Part shown: one piece after another, positions 42,009-50,787 of the stretch
Layout: every line of letters begins with the position of its first letter
Position numbering within the stretch: the first letter of the stretch is position 1
Assembly (NCBI GenBank): GCA_052326605.1
Contig: JBKQMB010000001.1
Location: 3,833 to 67,832, forward strand
Length of the DNA: 64,000 bases
Direction of reading: 5' to 3'
Origin: Bog-756 sp052326605
GTDB lineage: Bacteria; Actinomycetota; Acidimicrobiia; Acidimicrobiales; RAAP-2
Translations under genes and position numbers: made by a program
The notes under the pieces: generated by a model
Database searches by the model: none
What the model was told of the DNA's origin: nothing
What the model saw: the letters and a program-made list of their open reading frames with translations, nothing else

Positions 42009-43855
42009 GAGTGTGAGATCTGCCGAACCTGGCCCGCGAGGAGAACCGAGAACGAGGACCTGCTCGGCGCGCTGCCGGCGCCGGGGTCGGAATTGAGTAT
42101 CTCCCGGGTGTGACCGCTGCCGTCGATGATGTACACGATGTCGCTGTGGGCGACCATTCCCCCGGCCGGTGTCACTTCTGTCTGCACCCCGTAGTCGCTC
42201 CACACCTGGTCGAGCTGGGCCACCGACCCGGTCAGATAGGTCCAGTTGGTCAGGTGGTCGAGCCCCTCTTGCCGGTCGAAGGCGTTGGTGAGGGCAGTGG
42301 TGTTGTACAGCGGATTGTCGACGATGGCCACCAGGTCGACACGGGACGCGCCGGTACCCAGCATCTGGTCGGTCACCCGCAGTTCCTGGGCGATGAGGGG
42401 GCAGTCCGAGGTGCAGACCGGGTCGAGGAAGGTGAGCACCACCGTGTGGCCGCCGAGCTGCTTCAGTGAGACCTCGTGGCCTTGCTGGTCCGTGAGCGTG
42501 AACGGTGCGGCCGGCAGGTCGACCACGTTCGGCGTACCGTTACTCGCCTCGGCGAGGATGGGGTCAGCGTTGGGGTTGGTGGCGGCCACGGCCATCGGGG
42601 CCGCCCCGACCAGCACGACCCCCACCGCTCCCAAGGCGGCAAGGGTCCGGAGCAGGTAGGAGGGGGTGAGGCGGTCGAGGATCCCGGTCGGGACACCGGA
42701 TGTCACGGGAACCGATCCCGAGGACTCCACGGGGGCCTGGACCCGCACCGGCAGGCGGAACATGGCCAGGTAGCCGCCGGTGAACACAGCCGCCATGGGA
42801 ATCATCGAGTTGGGGTCGGTACCCACCCCTCCGAAGAAGCCCAAATCCTGGACGAGGATCCAATCGGCCAGGCAGAGGACGGCGCCGACGACGACTCCGA
42901 TCCGCACGAGCCGGTGGCTGCCACTGACGAAGCAGGCCCCGATCCCGAGGAGCAGCAGGACGACAACCAGGTTGACCCCCCACCCGTGCGATGCATCGAA
43001 CGACCCGAAACCACGGACCCACGACGAGAACAGGGAGGGTTGGGAGACCTGGGCCATCTGGTGCACCATGGCGGTGAGGGTCCCCGGCACCGCCGAGGGG
43101 TGGGCCTGACCCTCCCAGAACCCGCGGCCCGGCCAGGCCTGGAGGACCCCCATGCCGAGGAAGAACACGCCCATTCCCCTGAGAACCCCCCTCCCGAGCC
43201 TGGGTGTCTCCCAAGACGAGTCCGGCAGGGCAATCAGCGCTCCGGCGACCGCATAGAAGAGAACCGCCCCGGGTGAGCCGAACATCCAGCTGCTGCCGTG
43301 TCCGAAGATGCCGCCGAAGGCCTCGCCGAACACCCAGACCACCAGGCCCCAGCCGACGCTGACACCCCCGGCGGCCCTCGACCAGTATCCACGCGGCGCC
43401 ACCAGGAGGAACACGCCGACGCCGATCTGGATCCACACGGTCGCTGCGGCTGCGGACACCGGATGGTTGGACCAGATGGTGGTACCGACGTTGACCAGGT
43501 GTTGCACCCAGCCAGGGGAGGAGCTTGCCGCCGGAGTGATGACGGTCCCCGGCAGGCCGAGTGGCATCGATCCCTGGACCTGGAGCAGGCCGTCGAAGAT
43601 CCAGATGATCCCGAAGGTGACCCGGAGCATCCGGCGTCCCGCCGGCTCCGGATAGGGCTGCGTCTCCACGACGGGGGCATCCAGGGTGCCGGCAGCAACC
43701 GCCCGCCGAAAACTGATCGTTCGGATGGCATTCCACGCCAGCGCCAAGAAGACCAGGAGCAGCACGATGACGAGGAACTGGTGCAGCAGAGCGGCACGGA
43801 ACGCGGCGGCGATCGCCGGGTTGTCGGTCTGAAGCCCGTGCCCCATTCCCGGCAT
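42005..43855 (-). CDS. Polytopic membrane protein fused to a SCO copper chaperone domain (module 2)
   Basis: Protein of 616 residues from ATG 43855 (RBS AGAGGAAGAG; the start MPGMG matches the module 1 copy). The membrane half has IIWIFDGLLQVQGSMPLGLP, VVWVFGEAFGGIF and GSPGAVLFYAVAGALIALP. The C-terminal SCO domain has DPVCTSDCP (C481, C485) and H570 in GGMVAHSDI. It matches the 17842 protein over its whole length. It heads the module 2 operon and overlaps the lipoprotein gene. Confidence 0.85.
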   Translation of the reverse strand: MPGMGHGLQTDNPAIAAAFRAALLHQFLVIVLLLVFLALAWNAIRTISFRRAVAAGTLDAPVVETQPYPEPAGRRMLRVTFGIIWIFDGLLQVQGSMPLGLPGTVITPAASSSPGWVQHLVNVGTTIWSNHPVSAAAATVWIQIGVGVFLLVAPRGYWSRAAGGVSVGWGLVVWVFGEAFGGIFGHGSSWMFGSPGAVLFYAVAGALIALPDSSWETPRLGRGVLRGMGVFFLGMGVLQAWPGRGFWEGQAHPSAVPGTLTAMVHQMAQVSQPSLFSSWVRGFGSFDASHGWGVNLVVVLLLLGIGACFVSGSHRLVRIGVVVGAVLCLADWILVQDLGFFGGVGTDPNSMIPMAAVFTGGYLAMFRLPVRVQAPVESSGSVPVTSGVPTGILDRLTPSYLLRTLAALGAVGVVLVGAAPMAVAATNPNADPILAEASNGTPNVVDLPAAPFTLTDQQGHEVSLKQLGGHTVVLTFLDPVCTSDCPLIAQELRVTDQMLGTGASRVDLVAIVDNPLYNTTALTNAFDRQEGLDHLTNWTYLTGSVAQLDQVWSDYGVQTEVTPAGGMVAHSDIVYIIDGSGHTREILNSDPGAGSAPSRSSFSVLLAGQVRQISHS

Positions 43856-44036
43856 CTGGTCACCACTCTTCCTCTGATCCGACTGGTCCGACGGCTCCCG
43901 ACCTCGGGGAGTGCAGGCCGGCCACGCCCACCGGCTCGACATCGGCGATTGTAGGTCGATACACCGGCTTCATCCTTGGCGCCGACTTGCCCAACGAGAG
44001 CCCTGAACCGTCTCGGCTTCGGGCAAGGGTGGGGCC

Positions 44037-44435
44037 TCAGGGTTTTGGTTCGGACTCAGACCGGGCGTGACGGGCGTCAGCTTCGGCCGCGGCCAACGTT
44101 CGCTGGTGGTCCTGCCAGGCCTTGAGCATCTCGACGTGTTCGGGAGCCACCACCTTCGGTTTGGCTCTGGCTTTCCTCATCCGCCTGTTCTGATGGAGCA
44201 GGTTCCACCACATGTAGCAGGCAAACACGGCGAACAGGGGCCATTCGAACACGTAAGCCCAGCTCAGCTCGTTTCCGCCGAGGGCACGCCTCACCTCGAA
44301 CCAGAAGGCCCCGGCACAGAGGAGCAGCGCCCCGGCCAGGGTGAGGTGGAGCCTGACAGCCTCCGACCCGGTCAGACGCTTGCCCGGTTGAGGCTGAACC
44401 GGATCCGGCGGTGCGGGCGAATCCACGTCCCTCAC
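44037..44435 (-). CDS. Small membrane protein with SWAYVFEWP motif (module 2 copy)
   Basis: Protein of 132 residues from GTG 44435, homologous to the one at 15204. Membrane segments near 28-48 and 58-79 flank NELSWAYVFEWPLFA and YMWWNLLHQN. The C-terminal part is basic and then acidic, with no known domain. It lies upstream of the SCO fusion on the same strand with 181 bases between. Confidence 0.65.
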   Translation of the reverse strand: MRDVDSPAPPDPVQPQPGKRLTGSEAVRLHLTLAGALLLCAGAFWFEVRRALGGNELSWAYVFEWPLFAVFACYMWWNLLHQNRRMRKARAKPKVVAPEHVEMLKAWQDHQRTLAAAEADARHARSESEPKP

Positions 44436-44565
44436 CCTACCGGCGACTCAGGTCGAGTTCGCCCCGGAGCAACGGGCGCCCAACGTGCCGGCCGGGCGCA
44501 GACCGAGGCCACCACCATGGCAGTCGCACGCCAGCGGTGAGGACTTGAGTTCTCGGAGGTCCCGG

Positions 44566-44841
44566 TCAATGCTTGGTGAACATGTCGACCGTCAAGAGCA
44601 CAGGGAGCAGTGTGAGGTAGGTGGTCGAGTAGCCGAACAGCTGCATGGCCGCCCTGGGATCAGCTCGCTGCCACGGGCGCACGGCCAGGGCCGACAGCAT
44701 GGGCACCCTGGCCGGCAGGTAGTCGTCCTTGCACTTGAATGCCAGCGCCCAGAGGTGGGGCGGTGTCTGCACGAGGATCATGGCAAACAGCACCACCGGG
44801 GTCCGCGCCGGGCTGGCGGTCACAGCCGCCCCACCGACCCA
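44566..44841 (-). pseudogene. ctaB: Truncated heme O synthase (protoheme IX farnesyltransferase) remnant
   Basis: The C-terminal part of CtaB/Cox10: WVGGAAVTAS, then LFAMILVQTPPHLWALAFKC, KDDYLPARVPMLS (the second Asp-rich motif) and the following helix. The first half with the other Asp-rich motif is missing, and the frame upstream of 44841 is not CtaB-like. An intact heme O synthase would have about 290 residues. Heme A biosynthesis genes are needed for aa3 oxidases, so a working ctaB must lie elsewhere. Confidence 0.7.
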
Positions 44842-45039
44842 CCGGTGGGCTGATCGCTCTGTCCACACGTTCACTAGGGTTGGCCTTCCCCGGTCAGGAG
44901 CAACTCGCCAGGTGAGTTCACTCCCGTGCACACCCAACCTGAGGCTCCGTACCACCATGAGCAACCCTTCCTCGCCCGTCTTGGTCCCCCCAATCCCCAG
45001 ATCCGCCACATGCCGTCAGTAAACTTCCGTAGAAGTGCG

Positions 45040-45984
45040 ATGAGGGTCTGTCGTATCGATTGGTCGGGCCACCATCCCCAGCCGTCCACCGTCACCCTCG
45101 CCGTGGCGACGATCATGTCGGTGGCCGGTTCACTCGCAGTTGACGCTCTCCTCGTCTTCGTCGGGACGAGCATGTTCCCGGCGACAGTGGGATACGCACA
45201 CTTTCGCTTCTCTGACTACGCCACACTGACGATCATCGGTGTGCTGATCGCGTGCGCGGCATGGCCGATCGTGACCCGAATCTCCTCGGCGCCCCGCTGG
45301 CTCTTCCTGCGGCTCGCCCTGGCGGTGACGCTCGTCCTCTGGCTCCCTGATGTCTACCTGCTCATCCGGAACCAGCCCGTCCGCGCCATCGCCGTGCTCA
45401 TGGTCATGCACCTCGCGGTCGCGGTCGTGACCTTCACCATCCTCGTCCGAATCGCTCCAGCGCGAGAGGCGTCGGCTCCCGCGGCCGACCTGGTGGCGCC
45501 GGCCTTCGAGCGGACGGAGTCATCTGCGGTTCCTCGCAAGCCGGTCCCGACGGATCCAGGCGGTGATCCAGGGCGCTCGACCAGCCACTTGCCGACGGCA
45601 CTCGCACTACTGGTCGGTGTCGAGTTCGTGTCGGGCATTGCAGCTCTGGTCGCGCTTCCCACCGGGCGCCCGAGCGGCTGGCTCCCACCGAGCGGAACAA
45701 CGATCTATCTCGCCCACGCCACACTCGGTGTCCCCCTCGCGCTCGGAGCGGTGGTCCTCCTCGTCCGCGTCAGGGGATCCACGCGTATCCCCCTGCTGAG
45801 CGGATGGATCGGCTGCATCGGCGTGGCCGTTGCCGGCATGGGTGGTCTTCTCACCGCTGCTCACCCTCTTAGGCTCGTTGGAATGGCATGCATGCTGGTC
45901 GGCCCCGTGGTAGCGGGGTTCGGCTACCTCCTTCCCACATTGGACCGGTTGACTGATGATTCACGCCTGACAGAGGACGGATGA
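45040..45984 (+). CDS. Multi-span membrane protein of unknown function
   Basis: Protein of about 314 residues; ATG 45040 (AGAAGTG upstream) or ATG 45010 are both possible. There are two groups of four hydrophobic segments separated by a Pro/Glu/Ser-rich linker (APAREASAPAADLVAPAFER...). The N-terminal group resembles DUF6069-type actinobacterial membrane proteins (weak); the second group is not recognised. It is divergent from the ctaB remnant. Confidence 0.5.
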   Translation: MRVCRIDWSGHHPQPSTVTLAVATIMSVAGSLAVDALLVFVGTSMFPATVGYAHFRFSDYATLTIIGVLIACAAWPIVTRISSAPRWLFLRLALAVTLVLWLPDVYLLIRNQPVRAIAVLMVMHLAVAVVTFTILVRIAPAREASAPAADLVAPAFERTESSAVPRKPVPTDPGGDPGRSTSHLPTALALLVGVEFVSGIAALVALPTGRPSGWLPPSGTTIYLAHATLGVPLALGAVVLLVRVRGSTRIPLLSGWIGCIGVAVAGMGGLLTAAHPLRLVGMACMLVGPVVAGFGYLLPTLDRLTDDSRLTEDG

Positions 45985-46457
45985 ACCGGCACTTCGCCGC
46001 CTGAGCGGTGGCATCCTCGGGGAGTCATCGGCCCACGTGGTCCTGACAGAACCCACCCGTCGCCCGGGTCCGACGCCCAGTCGTCGGGTCAGTCCACGAC
46101 GGGATGGGCTACCGAGGGATGGGAGGGGAACGGGTGGGACGACCTCTCCCCTTCCACCATCCGTCGCTACGAGGGCATGTGGACCAAGCGCTCCTACGGG
46201 TCGATCGGAAAGCAGCCCATGGGTTGGATGGCACCATCTCCGGCGTTCGCCAGTGCCGTTGCGTTGAACGGTCGAGGACACAGGCGTGTCGGGACCCTGA
46301 AAGCATCGCCGTCCATGGCGGACTGCGAGCAACCACCGCAACGGCATCTCAGCCGGTCATCCCGAGGGAGCGAGAGCAACCCGCGAAGGGGGTTGTTCCC
46401 CAACAATCATTACCTCACCTTGCTGGCGAACTCAGCCTCCGGCGACGGCTGGCGAAC
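45985..46457. other. Intergenic region with no supported gene
   Basis: Open frames here are arginine-rich and lack RBS or family signature. The 3' part carries the first copy of a 26-base tandem duplication that overlaps the end of the moaD gene. Confidence 0.45.
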
Positions 46458-46473
46458 TCAGCCTCCGGCGACG
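46422..46473. repeat. 26-bp perfect tandem duplication at the moaD 3' end
   Basis: GCTGGCGAACTCAGCCTCCG plus GCGACG occurs at 46422-46447 and again, directly, at 46448-46473. The moaD stop codon (46458-46460, minus strand) lies in the inner copy; the outer copy carries a duplicate of the last codons and the stop. Confidence 0.85.
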
Positions 46474-46730
46474 GCAGGGACGATCGACAGGGTCTGGCCC
46501 GCAGCGATCGGTGTGGCCAGCCCGTCGAGGAACCGCACGTCCTCGTCATCGAGGAACACGTTGACGAACCGGCGCAACCCTCCAGCCTCGTCGAAGATGC
46601 GATCGGCGAAGCCGGCGTGGGCGGCGTCGAGCGCCTTCAGCGCCTCGCCGACCGTCGACCCTTCGACGCTCACCTCACCGGAGCCCCCGGTGAGTGTGCG
46701 CAGCTGGGCGGGAACTCGGACCTTGATCAT
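46458..46730 (-). CDS. MoaD/ThiS-family sulfur carrier (CysO-like)
   Basis: Ubiquitin-fold protein of 90 residues ending in the diglycine needed for thiocarboxylation (AVAGG). It has LRTLTGGSGEVSVEGSTVGEAL and FVNVFLDDEDVRFL patterns. ATG 46730 overlaps the thrC stop (TGATG); another ATG lies one codon upstream, but the spacing to AGGAG favours 46730. In mycobacteria the related CysO feeds cysteine synthase; here no cysM or mec is next to it. Confidence 0.8.
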   Translation of the reverse strand: MIKVRVPAQLRTLTGGSGEVSVEGSTVGEALKALDAAHAGFADRIFDEAGGLRRFVNVFLDDEDVRFLDGLATPIAAGQTLSIVPAVAGG

Positions 46731-47998
46731 CATGCACTCCTGGGTGCCGGCTCGTCGGTGAGTTCGTACTCGGCGCCCATGGCGGCAGCAAAGGCGTCGA
46801 GCGTAGGGGCGATGGTGGCGGTCGGCCCGACCGTGCCCGACAGGGCTTCCACCGTCTTCAGTCCGTGGCCGGTCACCATCGCCACCACCCGCTCGTCGGG
46901 CCGGATGACGCCCTCGCCCGCCAGCTTGGCCAGAGTGGCGATGGTCACCCCGCCCGCGGTCTCGGCGAAGATCCCCTCCGTGCGCGCCAACAGCAGGATG
47001 CCTTCGATCACCTCTGCATCGGTGACCGAAGCGCAGGATCCACCCGACTTGCGGATGGCATCGAGCGCGTACCAGCCATCGGCGGGATTTCCGATGGCCA
47101 GGGACTTTGCGATCGTCGCGGGCTTCACCGGGCGAATGGCGTCGGTCCCTTCCGCGAACGCGGTGGCCACCGGCGAGCACCCCTCGGCCTGTGCTCCCGA
47201 GATCCGCACCGACGGCTCTTCGTCCAGCAGCCCCACCTGCCACAGCTCGGCGAATCCCTTTGCCACCTTGGTGAGCTGACTACCCGATCCGATCGGCACC
47301 ACCACATGGTCGGGGGTCCGCCACCCCAGCTGCTCGGCCACTTCGAACGCCAGCGTCTTCGAGCCCTCGGCGTAGTAGGTCCGCACGTTGACGTTGACGA
47401 ACGCCCATGTCGGCTGCTCACTCGCCAGTTCGGCACACAATCGGTTGACATCGTCATAGCTGCCTTCGACAGCAAAGACGCGACCCCCGTACACCGACGT
47501 CATGGTGACCTTGGCAGTCTCGAGGTCGTGGGGGATCAGTACCACCGACTCCATCCCGGCCCGCGCCGCATGGGCTGCCACCGAGTTGGCCAGGTTTCCC
47601 GTCGACGCACAGGCTGCGATCTTGAACCCGAGCTGGCGGGCCTTGGTCAACGCCACCGACACCACCCGGTCCTTGAACGAGCCCGTCGGGTTGGCGGTGT
47701 CGTCCTTGATCCACAGTTCGCCCAGGCCCAGCTCGGCAGCCAGGCGATCGGCCCGGACCAGTGGCGTGAACCCGGCACCCAGGTCGACCGGCGCCGCGTC
47801 GGACACCGGAAGAAGGTCGGCGTAGCGCCAGATGGTACGCGGGCCGGCTTCGATCCGCTCCCTGCTCATCGTCGCCGCCACCCGTTGGTAGTCGTACGTC
47901 ACCTCGAGGGGGCCGAAGCAGTAGTCGCACACGTGCAACGCCTCGGCGGGGTAGGTGCGCCCACACTCACGGCAGCGCAAGCCAGAAACGAAGTCCAC
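46730..47998 (-). CDS. thrC: Threonine synthase
   Basis: PLP enzyme of 422 residues converting O-phosphohomoserine to threonine. It starts at GTG 47998 after a GAGGAG RBS. A zinc-ribbon-like N-terminus (C9-x2-C12, C24-x2-C27) precedes the PLP fold with K109 in TGSFKDR, STGNLANSVAAHA, and the PLP-phosphate site GSGSQ. It lies downstream of a SAM-class riboswitch and overlaps the moaD gene. Confidence 0.9.
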   Translation of the reverse strand: MDFVSGLRCRECGRTYPAEALHVCDYCFGPLEVTYDYQRVAATMSRERIEAGPRTIWRYADLLPVSDAAPVDLGAGFTPLVRADRLAAELGLGELWIKDDTANPTGSFKDRVVSVALTKARQLGFKIAACASTGNLANSVAAHAARAGMESVVLIPHDLETAKVTMTSVYGGRVFAVEGSYDDVNRLCAELASEQPTWAFVNVNVRTYYAEGSKTLAFEVAEQLGWRTPDHVVVPIGSGSQLTKVAKGFAELWQVGLLDEEPSVRISGAQAEGCSPVATAFAEGTDAIRPVKPATIAKSLAIGNPADGWYALDAIRKSGGSCASVTDAEVIEGILLLARTEGIFAETAGGVTIATLAKLAGEGVIRPDERVVAMVTGHGLKTVEALSGTVGPTATIAPTLDAFAAAMGAEYELTDEPAPRSA

Positions 47999-48008
47999 GG
48001 CAGTCTCC

Positions 48009-48121
48009 TCATCGCTCGGGCATTGGCACCTGGGACGCTCACCGACCTACCCACGGCAGGTCGGAATGCGCTCTGGTTGCCGCGGCGTCACTGGGCCCGG
48101 TCCCTCAGCCGCTCTGGATGA
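48009..48121 (-). promoter_or_regulatory. SAM riboswitch (S-box / SAM-I-IV clan) ahead of thrC
   Basis: On the minus strand the leader contains the invariant S-box blocks: GCTGAGGGACCGGGCCC, GACGCC followed by GGCAACC, and GGTGCCAATGCC. The outer helix is TCATC (48121-48117) with GATGA (48013-48009). The 3' strand of this helix runs directly into the GGAG of the thrC ribosome binding site (start codon at 47998). Ligand binding could therefore block translation initiation. The exact subclass (SAM-I or SAM-IV) is not decided by eye. Confidence 0.8.
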
Positions 48122-48247
48122 TGACCCCTATTTTGGCCGAAGACGCTCCGACAGTCAATGCAGGTGGTCGCGGGGTGCCGAGGAAGCAGGGCCACGGCGT
48201 CCCCTCCCCCCTCCACCCGGTCGGCCCCGGTGAGCGATGATGTCGGG

Positions 48248-49054
48248 ATGGCGAAGCTTCACGAATCCGACGATCAGACGCGCCGGTTCCCCTACGGTCA
48301 ATTCGATGCCACGACGCTCGTGGGGATGAAGGGCGACCGACGGATCTCGGTCTGCATCCCCGCCCGTGACGAGGCGGCAACAGTGGGGACGATCGTCGAG
48401 TCGATCACCTCCTCGCTGACCCGATCGCCCAGCGGTACCCCCCTCGTCGACGAAGTGCTGGTGGTCGACGACGGGTCGACCGACCGGACCGCCGACATCG
48501 CCCGGGCGGCCGGTGCCCGCGTGATCACGGGCGAGGGAACAGGCGGCGGCAAGGGCCAGGCCATGCGGTCGGCCCTCAAGTGGGCAGAGGGCGACCTGCT
48601 CGCCTTCGTCGACGCCGACGTGACCAACTTCGGGCCGCACTTCGTGACCGGTCTGCTCGGTCCCCTGTTGCACGACGATGCGGTCACCCTGGTCAAGGGC
48701 TTCTACCAACGCCCTCTGCACGGGACGCTCGACGGTGGTGGGCGGGTCACCGAGCTGATGGCCCGGCCGGTGATCGACCTGCTCTTCCCCCACCTGGCCG
48801 GCATCGAGCAACCGCTGGCCGGCGAGACGGCAGCTCCCCGGTGGGTGCTGGAGAAGTGCGACCTTGCCGACGGCTATGCCGTCGAACTGGCGTTACTGAT
48901 CGACGTGGCTGCCCAGTTCGGCGTCGACAGCATCGCCCAGGTGGACCTCGGGATCCGGGTGCACCGGAACCGCCCCCTCTCGGAGCTGCGTCCCCAGGCC
49001 ACCGACATCCTGCGGGCCTCCCTGGCGCGCGCCCAGGTGGTCACCTTCGACTGA
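48248..49054 (+). CDS. gpgS: Glucosyl-3-phosphoglycerate synthase (GT81)
   Basis: Glycosyltransferase of 268 residues joining glucose from a nucleotide donor to 3-phosphoglycerate, the first step to glucosylglycerate and methylglucose polysaccharides. Motifs: VSVCIPARDEAATVG-like start (here ISVCIPARDEAATVG), VVDDGSTDRTADIA, DADVTNFGPHFVTGLLGPLL (metal-binding DAD), VKGFYQRPL, GGGRVTELMARP and VDLGIRVHRNRPL. These match the family along its length. ATG 48248 gives the usual N-terminus; GTG 48230 is possible. Divergent from thrC. Confidence 0.9.
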   Translation: MAKLHESDDQTRRFPYGQFDATTLVGMKGDRRISVCIPARDEAATVGTIVESITSSLTRSPSGTPLVDEVLVVDDGSTDRTADIARAAGARVITGEGTGGGKGQAMRSALKWAEGDLLAFVDADVTNFGPHFVTGLLGPLLHDDAVTLVKGFYQRPLHGTLDGGGRVTELMARPVIDLLFPHLAGIEQPLAGETAAPRWVLEKCDLADGYAVELALLIDVAAQFGVDSIAQVDLGIRVHRNRPLSELRPQATDILRASLARAQVVTFD

Positions 49055-49137
49055 CCCGGGTCCGGCAGAGGCCGGCACCGGCGCCGGACGGCTGGACAGC
49101 CGCTGTGCTGCGGTCGAGGGTGGCCGCACGGCGCAAC

Positions 49138-50787
49138 TCACGCCGGGGTACAGATCGGTTCGGGGGAAAACTCGCGCATCGCCGGTACGGTCACCGGACA
49201 CAGCTCGGTCGAGGCCAGCAGCGGGACGTCCTGCAGGCCCACCGCTGCCCGGCTCCGGCGCCGGCCAGGCACGATCAGGGCGGTGACGGCACCAACGGCC
49301 ACCACTACGGCACCCGCGTACACCGCCGGGGTCAACCCGTTGACGTAGTCCTGACCCGAGGCGTAGCCACCGTTGGAACTGAAGACCGCTCCGAGCACGG
49401 CAATCCCGAGGACCCCACCCAGCTCGCGGAACGCACTGTTCGCTCCTGAGGCGACCCCCTCGAGCGAGCGGGGCACGGCACCGAGCACCAAGGAGGCCAG
49501 GGGTACGAAGAACAGAGCCATCCCGACGCCGCAGACCACGAAGGCCGGAACCAGATCCGCGTAGGGGGTGGTCGGGGTGGTGATCGTCGCCAGCCAGACC
49601 AGTCCGGCGGCCTGGAGCGCCAGCCCGGCCACGACCAGGCGCTTCCCACCCCAGCGTTCGGCCAGAACGCCCACCAGCGGAGCGAGCAGCATGGCCATCG
49701 CCGTCCAGGGCAGCACCCGGATCCCGGCGGCCAGTGGTGTGTACCCCTGAACGGTCTGGAGGAACTGGGTCAGGAAGAAGATCGACCCGAACATGCCGAA
49801 GCTGAACAGCAGCGCGGTGACGTTGACGGCGGTGAACCCACGGTGCCGGAAGAGGCGGATGTCGAGCATGGGGTGGTCGGACCGGAGATCCCAGGCGATG
49901 AACCCGGCCAGACCGATCGCACCGACGGCAAAGGCGCCGAGCACCGAGTCGCTCGTCCATCCGTGTGCGTTGCCGCGGACGAGGCCGAGGACGATGCCGA
50001 ACAGGCCGGCGCTGACCAGGCCGACCCCGCCCAGGTCGAGACGGGAGGCCGCCCCCCGGGACTCGCCGAGCTTCCACCACGCCACCGGGATCAGCACCAC
50101 GCCCACCGGCACGTTCAGCCAGAAGATGTACTGCCACGACCAGCCGCTGGTGACGGCGCCGCCGACCAATGGCCCCATGGCCACCGCGGTCCCGCCGATG
50201 GCGCCCCAGATGCCCAGTGCGGCGTTGCGGCGTTCGGGAGGGACCGCTGCACTGAGCAGGGTCAGCGACAGGGGCATGATCATGGCGCCGCCCGCCCCCT
50301 GCAGGGCGCGGGCCGCCACCAGAAACGAGATGGTGGGAGCCAGGGCAGCCAGGGCCGACGAGGCGGTGAACAGGGCGATGCCCGCCACGAAGATGCGGCG
50401 ACGGCCGAAGCGCTCACCGAGCGCGGCGGCCGACAGGAGTAGGACGGCAAAGGTGAGGGTGTACGCGTTCACCGTCCACTCGAGGCCCGACAGCCCGGCA
50501 TGGAGGTGGACCCGGATCACCGGAAGTGCCGTCGACACCACCAGGTTGTCCAGTGATGCCATGAAGAGTGCCAGGCCGGTGATCACCACAGCCCAGACGG
50601 CCCGGGAACGCGCCGCCGGGCCGGGGCGGTCGTCGGACGGGTGCCGCGCCGGAACGGGCTGCTCCGGGCCGGCCTGCCCTGCGATGCGGGCGATGCGGCC
50701 GGGGCGGGCGGCAGTGCGCCATCCTGTTGGTTGTGATTGATCACTAGATTGACGGGGCAAAAAAAGAGGGACGATGGGCTGGTTCAT
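49138..50787 (-). CDS. MFS multidrug exporter, DHA2 family (EmrB/QacA type)
   Basis: Proton antiporter of 549 residues with 14 expected membrane helices. It has the DHA2 motifs LDNLVVSTALPVI (motif D1) and ALGERFGRRRIFVAGI (motif A), GAGGAMIMPLSLTLL (motif C-like), and PLVGGAVTSGWSWQYIFWLNVPVG. The first 60 residues form a Pro/Arg/Gln-rich cytoplasmic leader. The start overlaps the stop of the TetR gene (ATGA), so the repressor controls it. Confidence 0.9.
   Translation of the reverse strand: MNQPIVPLFLPRQSSDQSQPTGWRTAARPGRIARIAGQAGPEQPVPARHPSDDRPGPAARSRAVWAVVITGLALFMASLDNLVVSTALPVIRVHLHAGLSGLEWTVNAYTLTFAVLLLSAAALGERFGRRRIFVAGIALFTASSALAALAPTISFLVAARALQGAGGAMIMPLSLTLLSAAVPPERRNAALGIWGAIGGTAVAMGPLVGGAVTSGWSWQYIFWLNVPVGVVLIPVAWWKLGESRGAASRLDLGGVGLVSAGLFGIVLGLVRGNAHGWTSDSVLGAFAVGAIGLAGFIAWDLRSDHPMLDIRLFRHRGFTAVNVTALLFSFGMFGSIFFLTQFLQTVQGYTPLAAGIRVLPWTAMAMLLAPLVGVLAERWGGKRLVVAGLALQAAGLVWLATITTPTTPYADLVPAFVVCGVGMALFFVPLASLVLGAVPRSLEGVASGANSAFRELGGVLGIAVLGAVFSSNGGYASGQDYVNGLTPAVYAGAVVVAVGAVTALIVPGRRRSRAAVGLQDVPLLASTELCPVTVPAMREFSPEPICTPA

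Noticed and set aside
42009..42203. Longer N-terminus for the module 2 lipoprotein
   Set aside because: It would run antisense-free but through the SCO gene in another frame; the GTGA overlap and lipobox argue for GTG 42008.
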